26,112 bases of DNA, from the NCBI GenBank assembly GCA_015163815.1, contig JAAOIJ010000126.1:1-26112 (forward strand), in the 5' to 3' direction. Positions 1 to 7,206 of the stretch are shown piece after piece. The DNA is from Endozoicomonadaceae bacterium. Its GTDB lineage: Bacteria; Pseudomonadota; Gammaproteobacteria; Pseudomonadales; Endozoicomonadaceae. The position numbers were made by a program, and so were the translations under genes. The notes under the pieces were generated by a model. That model ran no database searches. It saw only the letters and a program-made list of their open reading frames with translations, and was not told where the DNA came from. Positions within the stretch are counted from its first letter, which is position 1. Every line of letters begins with the position of its first letter.

Positions 1-1
1 A

Positions 2-238
2 AAATGTTATTTTGCTAAACCTTATGCTTCTTGGGAAAGAAGTTTAAATGAGCATACCAATGGATTATCTCGTCAATATCTGCCAAAGAAAACGGAGTTT
101 ATAGACATAGAAGATGATGAGATTTTAGCGATTCAAAAAGCACTCAATAATAGATCTAGAAAAGTGTTAAACTATCGAATACCTAACGAAGTTATGCGAA
201 GAATAGAAAAACCTTTAGGTATTGCACTTCATGGTTGA
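2..238 (+). pseudogene. IS30-family transposase, C-terminal part (5' end outside window)
   Basis: An open frame entering from the left edge ends at TGA 236-238. It reads like the end of an IS30-family DDE transposase: YFAKPYASWERSLNEHTNGL, then RQYLPKKTEF, then ALNNRSRKVLNYRIPNEV. The Glu in the WERSLNEHTNG block corresponds to the region of the third catalytic acid of the family. The last 17 bases (222-238) are also the right terminal repeat: their reverse complement matches 25195-25211 at 14 of 17 positions. The element therefore ends only about 31 bp before the start codon of the next gene. I cannot tell whether the 5' part outside the window is intact. The family assignment is strong. Confidence 0.85.
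222..238 (+). repeat. IS30 right terminal inverted repeat
   Basis: TTGCACTTCATGGTTGA overlaps the transposase stop codon. Its reverse complement, TCAACCATGAAGTGCAA, matches the left-end sequence TCAAGTGTGAAGTGCAA at 25195-25211 in 14 of 17 bases, including a 10-base core TGAAGTGCAA. Terminal repeats overlapping the end of the transposase gene are familiar in some IS30-family elements; that statement is family knowledge recalled, not checked. Confidence 0.65.
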
Positions 239-268
239 ATAGGCCTTCTTTAAAATAATAGGTTGAGT

Positions 269-970
269 ATGTACCAGAAAATATCGAAAACTCTCTGCTT
301 AGGATTGTTGACTATAAGTGCTTTTTTACTATTTAATCAAGCCATTGCAGGAGGGGGTCAACCGAAATTAACGCATGATACTGCAGAAGGGGGTCAATCG
401 AAATTAAGGTGTTTTTCTACAGTTGATAGCATTTCTAAATCTTCTGATTCTTCTGATTCTTCTGATTCTTCTGATTCTTCTGATTCTTCTAATTCTTTTG
501 ATTCTTCTAATTCTTTTGATTCTTTTGAATTTTCTCTTGATTCTCGTTATATTAAATATTTTACTCTTGAGGATGAAGATAATCCAGTCGACAAAGTGAC
601 GTTGCCATATTGCAAGGTATTGGATATCACAGGCAATTACTTAGTGTGCTCTCTTGAAGAAAATTTTGAACTCTACTGTATTGAAGGTATTGATAAATAT
701 AAGAGTCTGCTTGGCATGTGTTGTTTTTGTGAACGCTGTATGATAAGTTGTCTGTGTTTGCACTGTCGGAATGACAACCCTTATTATTATAACCAGAAAC
801 CTATAAAAGGCCAACCTAGAACTACATTAACCCTTTATAAAAAGAATGTAGCTGATTCTCCTTTAAAGCTGGACAATTGTGAGATTTCTTTCTTGAAAAC
901 CTACGACCTGCATCTAAAAACAAGCAAAAAAACCAGTTTATTCATTCCAAGAAATAAAGAATCATTTTAA
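269..970 (+). CDS. Secreted Cys-rich protein with Ser-Asp repeat, copy 1 (intact)
   Basis: I do not recognise this family. Starting at ATG 269 (SD-like TAGG at 259-262; an in-frame TTG lies at 263) the protein has 233 residues. It opens with a signal peptide: Lys-containing N-terminus, hydrophobic LCLGLLTISAFLLF, and a probable cut after QAIA. Next is a low-complexity Ser-Asp stretch (about residues 58-87) encoded by ten 9-bp units, then an acidic region. A Cys cluster follows at residues 151, 152, 154, 157, 161, 163 and 166 (CCFCERCMISCLCLHC). The C-terminal part holds the conserved TTLTLYKK and many Lys. Two broken paralogues lie at 1290-1913 and 25771-26112. Because this is an exported, Cys-rich, duplicated protein in a likely host-associated bacterium, a surface or host-directed role is conceivable, but that is inference only. 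Confidence 0.75.
   Translation: MYQKISKTLCLGLLTISAFLLFNQAIAGGGQPKLTHDTAEGGQSKLRCFSTVDSISKSSDSSDSSDSSDSSDSSNSFDSSNSFDSFEFSLDSRYIKYFTLEDEDNPVDKVTLPYCKVLDITGNYLVCSLEENFELYCIEGIDKYKSLLGMCCFCERCMISCLCLHCRNDNPYYYNQKPIKGQPRTTLTLYKKNVADSPLKLDNCEISFLKTYDLHLKTSKKTSLFIPRNKESF
440..529 (+). repeat. 9-bp tandem repeat (TCTTCTGAT)n encoding Ser-Ser-Asp
   Basis: Five perfect TCTTCTGAT units occupy 440-484. Five variant units follow: TCTTCTAAT, TCTTTTGAT, TCTTCTAAT, TCTTTTGAT, TCTTTTGAA. The unit is a multiple of three, so gain or loss of units keeps the reading frame and changes only the length of the Ser-Asp linker. The paralogue at 1290 has just one TCTTCTGAT plus one TCTTTTGAA at the same place, so the array expanded or contracted after duplication. 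Confidence 0.9.
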
Positions 971-1010
971 AGATTGCTATCATTATTGATTTAAAATTCA
1001 ATATTGTATT

Positions 1011-1190
1011 AATTAGCAGAGTGAGGTTGTGATGTGATGATTTATCGATCGCTATGTTCTTCATTTAAAAAGCTAGCTATTAAAATCTGAATTATAGGAG
1101 ATGATGTTCGATTTGATTGTAATCGAACGGAGGATGATGAATTGATTAGTGCAATTGCATCAATTAGGTAATTTTATTGTGCATCAATCT
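1011..1190 (+). pseudogene. Decayed internal fragment of ribF (duplicate remnant)
   Basis: This stretch matches the inside of the intact ribF gene from about 2333 to 2550. Shared blocks include AATTAGCAGAGTG, GCTATG.. followed by CTTCATTTAAAAA, AAAAAGCTAGC.ATTAAA, ATTATAGGAGATGATG, TGTAATCGA, and CATC.ATTAGGTAATTTTATTGT (with small differences). Relative to ribF, about 45 bp are missing between two similar short sequences (CATTTAAAAAACTAACC and AATTAAAAAGCTAGCC). That is the signature of slippage deletion between short direct repeats. There is no start, and in-frame stops are present. Because a Cys-rich gene precedes both this fragment and intact ribF, the pair was probably duplicated in tandem and this ribF copy then decayed. 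Confidence 0.8.
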
Positions 1191-1195
1191 TATTT

Positions 1196-1223
1196 TTGAC
1201 AGACCCAGTCGTTTTTCTATATC
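1196..1223 (+). promoter_or_regulatory. Candidate sigma70-type promoter for Cys-rich copy 2
   Basis: A consensus -35 TTGACA (1196-1201) is followed after 16 bases by TATATC (1218-1223), which matches four of six -10 positions. Transcription would begin near 1230, about 60 bases before ATG 1290. The corresponding region upstream of copy 1 is absent: the IS30 end lies there instead. Pattern match only. Confidence 0.4.
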
Positions 1224-1289
1224 ATGTCAGTATTTATTGTTATTCTCTTTTTAATTTTTAAATCAATTTTTTAAAATAATAGGTTGAGT

Positions 1290-1913
1290 ATGTATCAAAA
1301 AATATCGAAAACTCTCTGCTTAGGATTGTTGATTATAAGTACTTTTTTACTATTTAATCAAGCCATTGCAGGTGTAGGTAAATCGAAATTAACGCGTTTT
1401 GCTACAGTTGATAACCTTTCTAACTCTTCTGATTCTTTTGAATTGCCTTTTGACTCTCGTTATATTAAATATTTTACTGATAATCCAGCCAACAAAGTGA
1501 CGTTGTCATATTGCAGGTTAAGTGGTATCTCAGATAACTACTTAATATATTTATCTGAAGAAGGTTAGACAATACTCTGTTGTATTGAAGGTATTTCTGC
1601 CTATAAACATCTGATTGGCAAACGTTGTTGCTGTGAAAGTTGTATTAAGAGTAACCTTTGTTCTTGTTATCTCTGTGAAGATGGTAAGCGTTGTTTGAAT
1701 GATCAAGGGCCTATAATTGACGATAAAGTAGAAGAAATTCCTGTAACTACATTAATTCTTTATAAAAAGCATGGGGTTCATGTTCCTTTAAAATTGAACC
1801 TCAATGATAAGTATCTCTTTCTAGGATACGAGGAGTATTTAGACTCAAGAAACAGCGTTGGTTTTTTACATCGAAGATGTGAAGAAGAACTTAAAAGATT
1901 TCAATCATTTTGA
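1290..1913 (+). pseudogene. Secreted Cys-rich protein, copy 2, interrupted by one in-frame TAG
   Basis: The first 28 codons from ATG 1290 are nearly identical to copy 1 and encode the same signal peptide (cut after QAIA). The Ser-Asp stretch is short (NSSDSF). At codon 93 a TAG (1566-1568) interrupts the frame after LSEEG. The same frame then continues without another stop for 114 codons to TGA 1911-1913. Past the TAG it encodes ILCCIEGISAYKHLIGKRCC and a Cys cluster ending CYLCEDGKRCLN, then TTLILYKKHG. Copy 3 reads GGTGAACAC where this copy reads GGTTAGACA, so the TAG is a local change. A TTG at 1695 could give a 72-residue product, but it has no good ribosome-binding site. Either a recent nonsense mutation or stop readthrough fits. 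I call it a pseudogene. Confidence 0.75.
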
Positions 1914-2094
1914 TTTAAAATTCAATATTATATTTTTTTAGTGGTTTTCAGTATGAAATATAGAACTGATTTAAATTGCATGATTAGTTATCTGCTTTCG
2001 ATTTTCAAATAGTCCCTCTGCCTATGGTAGCCTGCGCAAAGAATATGCTAAGATAGCTTGTATTATAGACTAGTTATAAATTAAGTGGATTTTA

Positions 2095-3051
2095 GTGAGA
2101 ATTATTCGTGGTATTCATCATGTCAATCACCTGAAAACAGGTGGCGTTTTGACTATAGGCCATTTTGATGGCGTACATTTAGGTCATCAAGCTTTATTGA
2201 AAGCGCTTATTATCAAAGCCAAAAAGCATCATACTCAAGCTATGATTATTATTTTTGAACCCGAAAAATCTCAATCAACCTTGTATCATGACTTATCTAT
2301 GCGATTAAGCTCATTTCGAGAGAAAATGAAAAAATTAGCAGAGTGGGGTGTTGATGTGGTTATTTATCAGCCGCTATGTGCTTCATTTAAAAAACTAACC
2401 GCAAACGCTTTTATTCAAGATATCTTAATTAAAAAGCTAGCCATTAAAGCCTTAATTATAGGAGATGATTTTCGGTTTGGTTGTAATCGAGCAGGGGACT
2501 ATGATTTATTAATGCAGTTTCATCGATTAGGTTATTTTATTGTACACCGGGTCGCCTCAATTTTATATCAGAAAAAACGCATTAGTAGTACGCAGATTAG
2601 AACGCTATTACGGCAGCATCATTTTCAATCAATTCCTCCTTTATTAGGCCGACCGTATACCTTAACAGCGCGCGTCGTTACCGGTCAAAAAATGGGCCAA
2701 GCATTATTAAATATTCCAACAGCAAACTTACACATTAAAGTATCAAATCTGTCTTTTCAAGGTGTTTTTATTGCGCATGCATACTATGCTTCAACAAAAT
2801 ATGAAGCGATTGTCAATATAGGTGTGTGCCCCACAATAAAAACAGAAAAAAAAATGTCAGTAGAAGCTTATTTATTTGACTTTAAAGGAAACTTATATCA
2901 TCATGAAATCACATTAGAATTTTTATTATATTTACGAGATGAAAAACAATTTCAGTCCATTGAAGCTTTAAAAAAAGCTATTTCAAAAGATATTCAAGAT
3001 GTAAAACATTATTTTCAAGCAATCAATAATCCAATCGAGAAATGTACATAA
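2095..3051 (+). CDS. ribF: Bifunctional riboflavin kinase / FAD synthetase
   Basis: This enzyme phosphorylates riboflavin to FMN and adenylates FMN to FAD in the cytoplasm. The 318-residue length is normal for the family. The N-terminal nucleotidyltransferase domain carries TIGHFDGVHLGH (about residues 20-31) and IIGDDFRFGCNRAGD. The adenylyltransferase part ends with SSTQIRTLLRQ. The C-terminal flavokinase domain begins near GRPYTLTARVV, contains the nucleotide-binding IPTAN, and ends with NIGVCPT and LYLRDEKQF blocks. The start is GTG 2095, with AAGTGGA (2082-2088) as ribosome-binding site. The stop lies 3 bp before the second possible hemH ATG, so the two are probably co-transcribed. A decayed partial copy lies at 1011-1190. 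Confidence 0.96.
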   Translation: MRIIRGIHHVNHLKTGGVLTIGHFDGVHLGHQALLKALIIKAKKHHTQAMIIIFEPEKSQSTLYHDLSMRLSSFREKMKKLAEWGVDVVIYQPLCASFKKLTANAFIQDILIKKLAIKALIIGDDFRFGCNRAGDYDLLMQFHRLGYFIVHRVASILYQKKRISSTQIRTLLRQHHFQSIPPLLGRPYTLTARVVTGQKMGQALLNIPTANLHIKVSNLSFQGVFIAHAYYASTKYEAIVNIGVCPTIKTEKKMSVEAYLFDFKGNLYHHEITLEFLLYLRDEKQFQSIEALKKAISKDIQDVKHYFQAINNPIEKCT

Positions 3052-3053
3052 TC

Positions 3054-4079
3054 ATGTCAACTGCAGTTTTACTCATGAATCTCGGTACACCAGAATCTCC
3101 AAATATCAAAGATGTAAAGGCTTATTTGACTGAATTTTTGATGGATCCTGATGTGATTACTGTGCCAAAGTGGCTTCGATGGATCTTAGTTTGGTGTTTA
3201 ATTGTGCCTTTTCGTTCTAAAAAATCTGCAGCAGCCTATCAAAGTATTTGGATGAAAGAAGGATCTCCTTTGTTAGTTTACACGGAAGCTTTGCATTCTG
3301 CACTCTCTGAACGGTGTTCAAATATACCTATTTATTTTGCAATGCGTTATGCTGAGCCTTCTATAGCAAAAGTATGTCACATAATTCAAAAACAACAACC
3401 AAACTTGAAGCATTTAATGATGATCCCATTATATCCGCATTATGCTGAATCAACTGTAAAATCAGCTAATTTGGCTTTAAAGAAAACAATCACGCATTTA
3501 TCGTTATCCTGGCATGTGCATATACAGCCACCTTTTTACGAGCAGGCTGATTATATCCATGCTTTAATAGCTTCTGCAAAACCCTGGTTAGAACAATCTT
3601 TTGATCATGTCGTATTGAGTTATCATGGCTTACCTGAAAGAGCGCTTCGCCTTGCTGATCCGACTGATTCTCATTGTTTACGCGAGACTCAATGTTGCTC
3701 AAAAGCTTCTATAGCGCACAAAACATGTTATCGTTACCAAGTATTAAAAACAACCGAAGCTTTTGCTTTAAAAGCTGGATTAATCTCTTCACAGTATTCT
3801 ATTGCTTTTCAATCTCGATTAGGGAGAGCTAAATGGTTAGAGCCTGATGTGTTGACAGTGCTCAGCCGATTAGCAAAGCTAGGAAAAAAAAAGGTACTCA
3901 TGATGTGCCCTTCATTTACAGCCGATTGTTTAGAAACTTTAGAAGAAATTAAGATTGTAGCGAACGCACACTTTGTTCAGTCTGGAGGAGAAGAGCTTAT
4001 TTTAATCCCTTGTTTAAATGCGCAAACAGTATGGATTGATGTGTTGGAAAAATGGATCACTGATTATGTGATGCGTTAA
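3054..4079 (+). CDS. hemH: Ferrochelatase
   Basis: Ferrochelatase inserts Fe2+ into protoporphyrin IX, the last step of protoheme synthesis, at the inner face of the membrane. The N-terminus AVLLMNLGTPESP and FLMDPDVI are family hallmarks. The catalytic His lies in SYHGLPER (about residue 191), and the acidic metal-site Glu in DCLETLEEI (about 294). FQSRLGRAKWLEP and GGEELILIPCLN complete the pattern. I place the start at ATG 3054, which gives the usual short N-terminus. ATG 3042 overlaps the ribF stop and would add four residues (MYII); neither has a well-spaced Shine-Dalgarno sequence. Length is about 341 residues, normal for the family. The coupling with ribF makes a small cofactor operon, and the cytochrome c5 gene at 10499 is a possible user of heme. 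Confidence 0.95.
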   Translation: MSTAVLLMNLGTPESPNIKDVKAYLTEFLMDPDVITVPKWLRWILVWCLIVPFRSKKSAAAYQSIWMKEGSPLLVYTEALHSALSERCSNIPIYFAMRYAEPSIAKVCHIIQKQQPNLKHLMMIPLYPHYAESTVKSANLALKKTITHLSLSWHVHIQPPFYEQADYIHALIASAKPWLEQSFDHVVLSYHGLPERALRLADPTDSHCLRETQCCSKASIAHKTCYRYQVLKTTEAFALKAGLISSQYSIAFQSRLGRAKWLEPDVLTVLSRLAKLGKKKVLMMCPSFTADCLETLEEIKIVANAHFVQSGGEELILIPCLNAQTVWIDVLEKWITDYVMR

Positions 4080-4159
4080 TCGATGATTTATTGTAATCTA
4101 AGATGGTAAGCTGATATCCATGAAATGACTTTTTAGTGCAATAAAAAAGAGGTTTACTC

Positions 4160-4705
4160 GTGTCATTAAGAGATCAATTATTAAAATCAGGGGCTGCTAC
4201 GCAATCACAGCATCAGCGTGCAAGAACTGAAAAAAAAAAATATGCTAAACAAAAAAAATTAAATCCTCATGCAAAAATTGATGATGAAAAATCTCTCTTA
4301 AATGAGACTATTTTGCAAAAAAAAGAACGAGATAAAGCTTTAAATCAACAGAAAAATGCAGAGCGAAAAGAAAAAGCGATTATAGCAGAAGTGAGGCAGT
4401 GGGTAAAAGATCATGCGATTACGCGAACAGATACAACAGTGCCCTATCGTTTTGCGCACGATCATAAAATTAAAACATTATATCTGTCTCAGCAGCAAAT
4501 AAAGGATATTGTTCGCGGCATGATCACCATCGCTTCGATTGATATCGATCAATATGTCTTGCTGCCTAGTTCAATTGCTTTAAAAATTGCGGCTAAAATG
4601 CCTGCAGCAGTGATTGTAAATCACTGCAATACAGAAAAAAAGATCGATATACCAGATGAAGATCCTTATGCTGGATATGATATTCCTGATGATTTAATCT
4701 GGTAA
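4160..4705 (+). CDS. yaiL: DUF2058 family protein (YaiL-like)
   Basis: This 181-residue cytosolic protein belongs to the DUF2058/YaiL family, whose biochemical role is not established to my knowledge. It starts with LRDQLLKSGAATQSQHQRAR and a long Lys/Gln/Glu-rich region (residues about 20-85) that is probably helical and may bind nucleic acid (inference). The second half holds the family core: VPYRFAHDHKIKTLYLSQQQ, then IVRGMITIASIDIDQYVLLP and ALKIAAKMPAAVIV. The tail is acidic (DIPDEDPYAGYDIPDDLIW). The start is GTG 4160 with AAGAGG (4147-4152) seven bases upstream. It follows hemH after an 80-bp gap and converges on sodB. Confidence 0.85.
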   Translation: MSLRDQLLKSGAATQSQHQRARTEKKKYAKQKKLNPHAKIDDEKSLLNETILQKKERDKALNQQKNAERKEKAIIAEVRQWVKDHAITRTDTTVPYRFAHDHKIKTLYLSQQQIKDIVRGMITIASIDIDQYVLLPSSIALKIAAKMPAAVIVNHCNTEKKIDIPDEDPYAGYDIPDDLIW

Positions 4706-4737
4706 ATCAGATAAAACCTAAAGGTTATTCCTTGTGA

Positions 4738-5322
4738 TCAGGCATGATTCAATTGTTTTTCAACAAAATCCCAGTTTACTAAATTCCAAAAAGCATTCAG
4801 GTATTTTGGGCGTGCATTACGATAATCAATATAATAAGCATGCTCCCATACATCACACGTTAATAAAGGTTTTTGGTGGTCAGTGAGTGGACAGCCAGCA
4901 TTACTAGTATTAGTAATCACTAATTGACCTGTTTTATTTTCAACTAACCATGTCCATCCTGAGCCAAAATTTTTCAAAGCTTGTGTTGTAAATTGTTCTC
5001 TGAATGCATCAAGATTGCCAAACGTTTCAGTGAGTTTTTTTTCTAATTGATTAGAAGGGTTACGACCACCAGTAGGACCTAAGCAGTTCCAGTAAAACGA
5101 ATGATTCCAAACTTGTGCTGCATTATTAAAAATAGGACCTTGGCTTGATTGAATAATCGTTTCTAATGTTTGATCGCTATGCGGTGTATTTTGAATCAAT
5201 TGATTTAAATTGGTCACATACGTTTGATGATGTTTATCATAATGAAAGCTTAATGTTTCTTCTGAAATATGTGGTGAAAGCGCATTTTTTGGGTAAGGTA
5301 GTGGTGGTAATTCTATAGCCAT
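4738..5322 (-). CDS. sodB: Superoxide dismutase, iron type
   Basis: SodB converts superoxide to O2 and H2O2 in the cytoplasm. At 194 residues it has the normal length of an iron SOD. The four metal ligands are visible: His27 (SFHYDKHH), His74 (VWNHSFYW), Asp157 and His161 (CDVWEHAYY). The second-sphere Gln70 in NNAAQVWNHSFYWNCLGP marks the iron rather than the manganese form. No signal peptide is seen. The gene is convergent with the DUF2058 gene (32 bp between stops) and appears monocistronic. The next minus-strand gene upstream lies about 280 bp away, in a spacer where I see no clear promoter or Fur-box pattern. Confidence 0.96.
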   Translation of the reverse strand: MAIELPPLPYPKNALSPHISEETLSFHYDKHHQTYVTNLNQLIQNTPHSDQTLETIIQSSQGPIFNNAAQVWNHSFYWNCLGPTGGRNPSNQLEKKLTETFGNLDAFREQFTTQALKNFGSGWTWLVENKTGQLVITNTSNAGCPLTDHQKPLLTCDVWEHAYYIDYRNARPKYLNAFWNLVNWDFVEKQLNHA

Positions 5323-5601
5323 CAGTGATATCCATTATGTATTGAATGAGTCATGTAAAAAGTTGAACCGTCAGCGTATCGAGGCATTAAGTTTTCTGTT
5401 CAACTGATTTGTGTTTGGCATACACAGTCTCAAATTTAGCGCAAAAAGTCAATGGAGTCTATTGGTCAAATATCAAATCATTTGATTGTATGATATGTTG
5501 GATGTTTTTTTTAAGAGCAATGTCATGATCAATCATCCTTCAATATCTGATATGCAAGTTTGAGTTGCGTGACTGATTGAAAAAAAGGATATGGTTTGAT
5601 T

Positions 5602-6501
5602 TTATGTGTTGACATGGGTTTTTTCGATATGAAAATCTGTATTAAAAATATGTTGTAATCCTTCTTTATAAGAGGCATATTTCCATTGTATATTTAATTT
5701 CGTTTTGATTTTTTGATTACTAATTTTTTTGTTTGCTGCAAAAAATTCGCAGGCACGTTGTGAAATAGGCGCTTCATCTAGCGTATAAGATGTCAGAGGA
5801 GGGCGTTGTAGTAATTGGCAAGCGAAGTGATGTACCGTATGTAGTGGACAAGGCAAATCATCGGCTATATTATATATCTCTCCTGGCGTATGCTGCAAAA
5901 TAGATTGTAAGAGGGCATAACATAAATCGTCAATATAAGTTCGTGAAAAAAAATGATCAGGCTTGTAGACTGTAAAGGATTTCCCGTGATGAATATCTTG
6001 TAATGCATTACGGCCTGGCCCATAAATGCCGGAAATACGAAACACATGTATCGGGATTTGATAATATGTATATAAATCATACCATGCCTTTTCAGCAGCA
6101 AAACGTTTGATATGTGTTGTATCGAGCGGCGTGCAGAGTGAAGATTCTTGTACCCATTGTCCTTGATGATCTCCGTATACACCGGTAGACGATAAATAGC
6201 CAATCCAAGGAGATGTGCTATTTTTTAAGCTGTCTATATAGGTTGATAATACAGGGTCGATTTCAGTAGTATTGGGTGGAATAGTACTTAAAATAGCATC
6301 TGCTTGATGTAAATATTGTTTGACTTTCGGGTGATCAAAGTGAATTAATTGATGGCCTGCTTGTTGTGTCTCTATTGTATTGGGTAGCATTTGTCGAGAT
6401 GTATGAAAAATAGTCCAATTTAATGGTTTAAATAATTGATTAAGATGTTTTGCGACATAACCGTTACCTAAAATAAACAGTATTGGTTTTTTTTTTATCA
6501 T
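5602..6501 (-). CDS. NAD(P)-dependent SDR-family epimerase/dehydratase (YeeZ-like)
   Basis: This is a Rossmann-fold protein of the extended short-chain dehydrogenase superfamily, closest in my reading to the YeeZ group, whose substrate is not well known. The cofactor loop is FILGNGYVAKHL (near residue 10). SSTGVYGDHQGQWVQE and RISGIYGPGRNAL give the sugar-epimerase-like core, and FFSRTYIDDLCYAL the C-terminal part. The usual catalytic YxxxK is not obvious (HIKRFAAEKAW sits in its place), as is common in this subgroup. I choose ATG 6501 because GGGA lies about eight bases upstream. An earlier ATG (6516) and TTG (6528) are in frame. No neighbour hints at a pathway. Confidence 0.85.
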   Translation of the reverse strand: MIKKKPILFILGNGYVAKHLNQLFKPLNWTIFHTSRQMLPNTIETQQAGHQLIHFDHPKVKQYLHQADAILSTIPPNTTEIDPVLSTYIDSLKNSTSPWIGYLSSTGVYGDHQGQWVQESSLCTPLDTTHIKRFAAEKAWYDLYTYYQIPIHVFRISGIYGPGRNALQDIHHGKSFTVYKPDHFFSRTYIDDLCYALLQSILQHTPGEIYNIADDLPCPLHTVHHFACQLLQRPPLTSYTLDEAPISQRACEFFAANKKISNQKIKTKLNIQWKYASYKEGLQHIFNTDFHIEKTHVNT

Positions 6502-6951
6502 AAGCAAGAATCCCATCGTGTATATCAATCAGTCAATAGATTGATCGTTATTATGTGTACAATACAAGCATCGTAGATCATTTTTGATGTCATGCCTAGC
6601 GTTGTTTTCAACATAATGGATATGCAGTGAAAAATGAATAAGATCGCATCATGTGAATGATCTTTAAGGATGCAAAATAACCTCTCTGTGCTATATTACA
6701 GTTAATATAAAGAGAATCACTGAATTGATTCAAGATATTGTAACCAATAATCCTCTTTTTCTTCTATTTTCAGAGCGCTATATGTTGAAAATAGTCTGTA
6801 TGCTGTTAGAATATAGAATAGAAATAATTTTTTGATTTTTTGATTATTCCTTACTTTTTCATTTTTTATGAGTGAGTGATATTGGGTAGATCTACTGAGC
6901 ATTCATTTAAGGTAAATGCTACGTGCGATATGTCAATGGAATTCAAATAAT
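6502..6951. other. Intergenic region without a supported gene
   Basis: About 450 bp lie between the divergent SDR gene and ibaG. The strand at 6717-6902 (minus) is open for 61 codons, but the peptide is AT-driven (KKLFLFYILTAYRLF), has no family resemblance I can name and no good ribosome-binding site, so I do not call it. T-rich runs (around 6827-6845) and the two outward gene starts suggest that both promoters lie here. I could not identify a convincing -35/-10 pair. Confidence 0.5.
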
Positions 6952-7197
6952 ATGACCTCTGATGAATTACAACTATTTCTTGAAAAAAAAATACCGCAGG
7001 CTAGGATTATTTTGACAGGAGAATCTTGTCATTTAACATTAACTGTGATTGATCGTAGTTTTCAAAATCAATCGGCACTACAGCGCCAAAAAGCAATCTA
7101 TGCGCATCTTAATTCACTCATCGCGGAAGGTTGTATTCATGCAGTCTCAATGCAATTATTTACACCAGATGAGTGGGAAAAACGTGACACTGAGTAA
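6952..7197 (+). CDS. ibaG: BolA/IbaG family protein
   Basis: This is a small stress- and iron-related protein of the BolA family. Such proteins bind [2Fe-2S] clusters with monothiol glutaredoxins. The placement directly before murA matches the IbaG (YrbA) branch in other gammaproteobacteria. Conserved blocks are ILTGESCHLTLTVIDRSF, QRQKAIYAHLNSLIAEGCIH (the helix and invariant His of the family), and AVSMQLFTPDEW. I choose ATG 6952 because family members begin with a short MTxxEL-type segment, giving 81 residues. ATG 6916, with AAGG only three bases upstream, would add twelve residues. The stop is 9 bp before murA, so the pair is co-transcribed. Confidence 0.9.
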   Translation: MTSDELQLFLEKKIPQARIILTGESCHLTLTVIDRSFQNQSALQRQKAIYAHLNSLIAEGCIHAVSMQLFTPDEWEKRDTE

Positions 7198-7206
7198 TGC
7201 TATTTA

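Noticed and set aside
440..529. CRISPR-like array
   Set aside because: The units are contiguous 9-mers in a coding frame, without spacers.
1695..1913. Separate 72-residue gene starting at TTG 1695
   Set aside because: It is in frame with, and homologous to, the C-terminal part of the Cys-rich family, and it lacks a ribosome site; it belongs to copy 2.
4713..4726. Terminator between the DUF2058 gene and sodB (AACCTAAAGGTT)
   Set aside because: The stem has only about five pairs with a two-base loop and no T-run.
6717..6902. Open frame of 61 codons on the minus strand
   Set aside because: AT-driven composition, no recognisable motif and no ribosome-binding site; kept only as a remark on the spacer.
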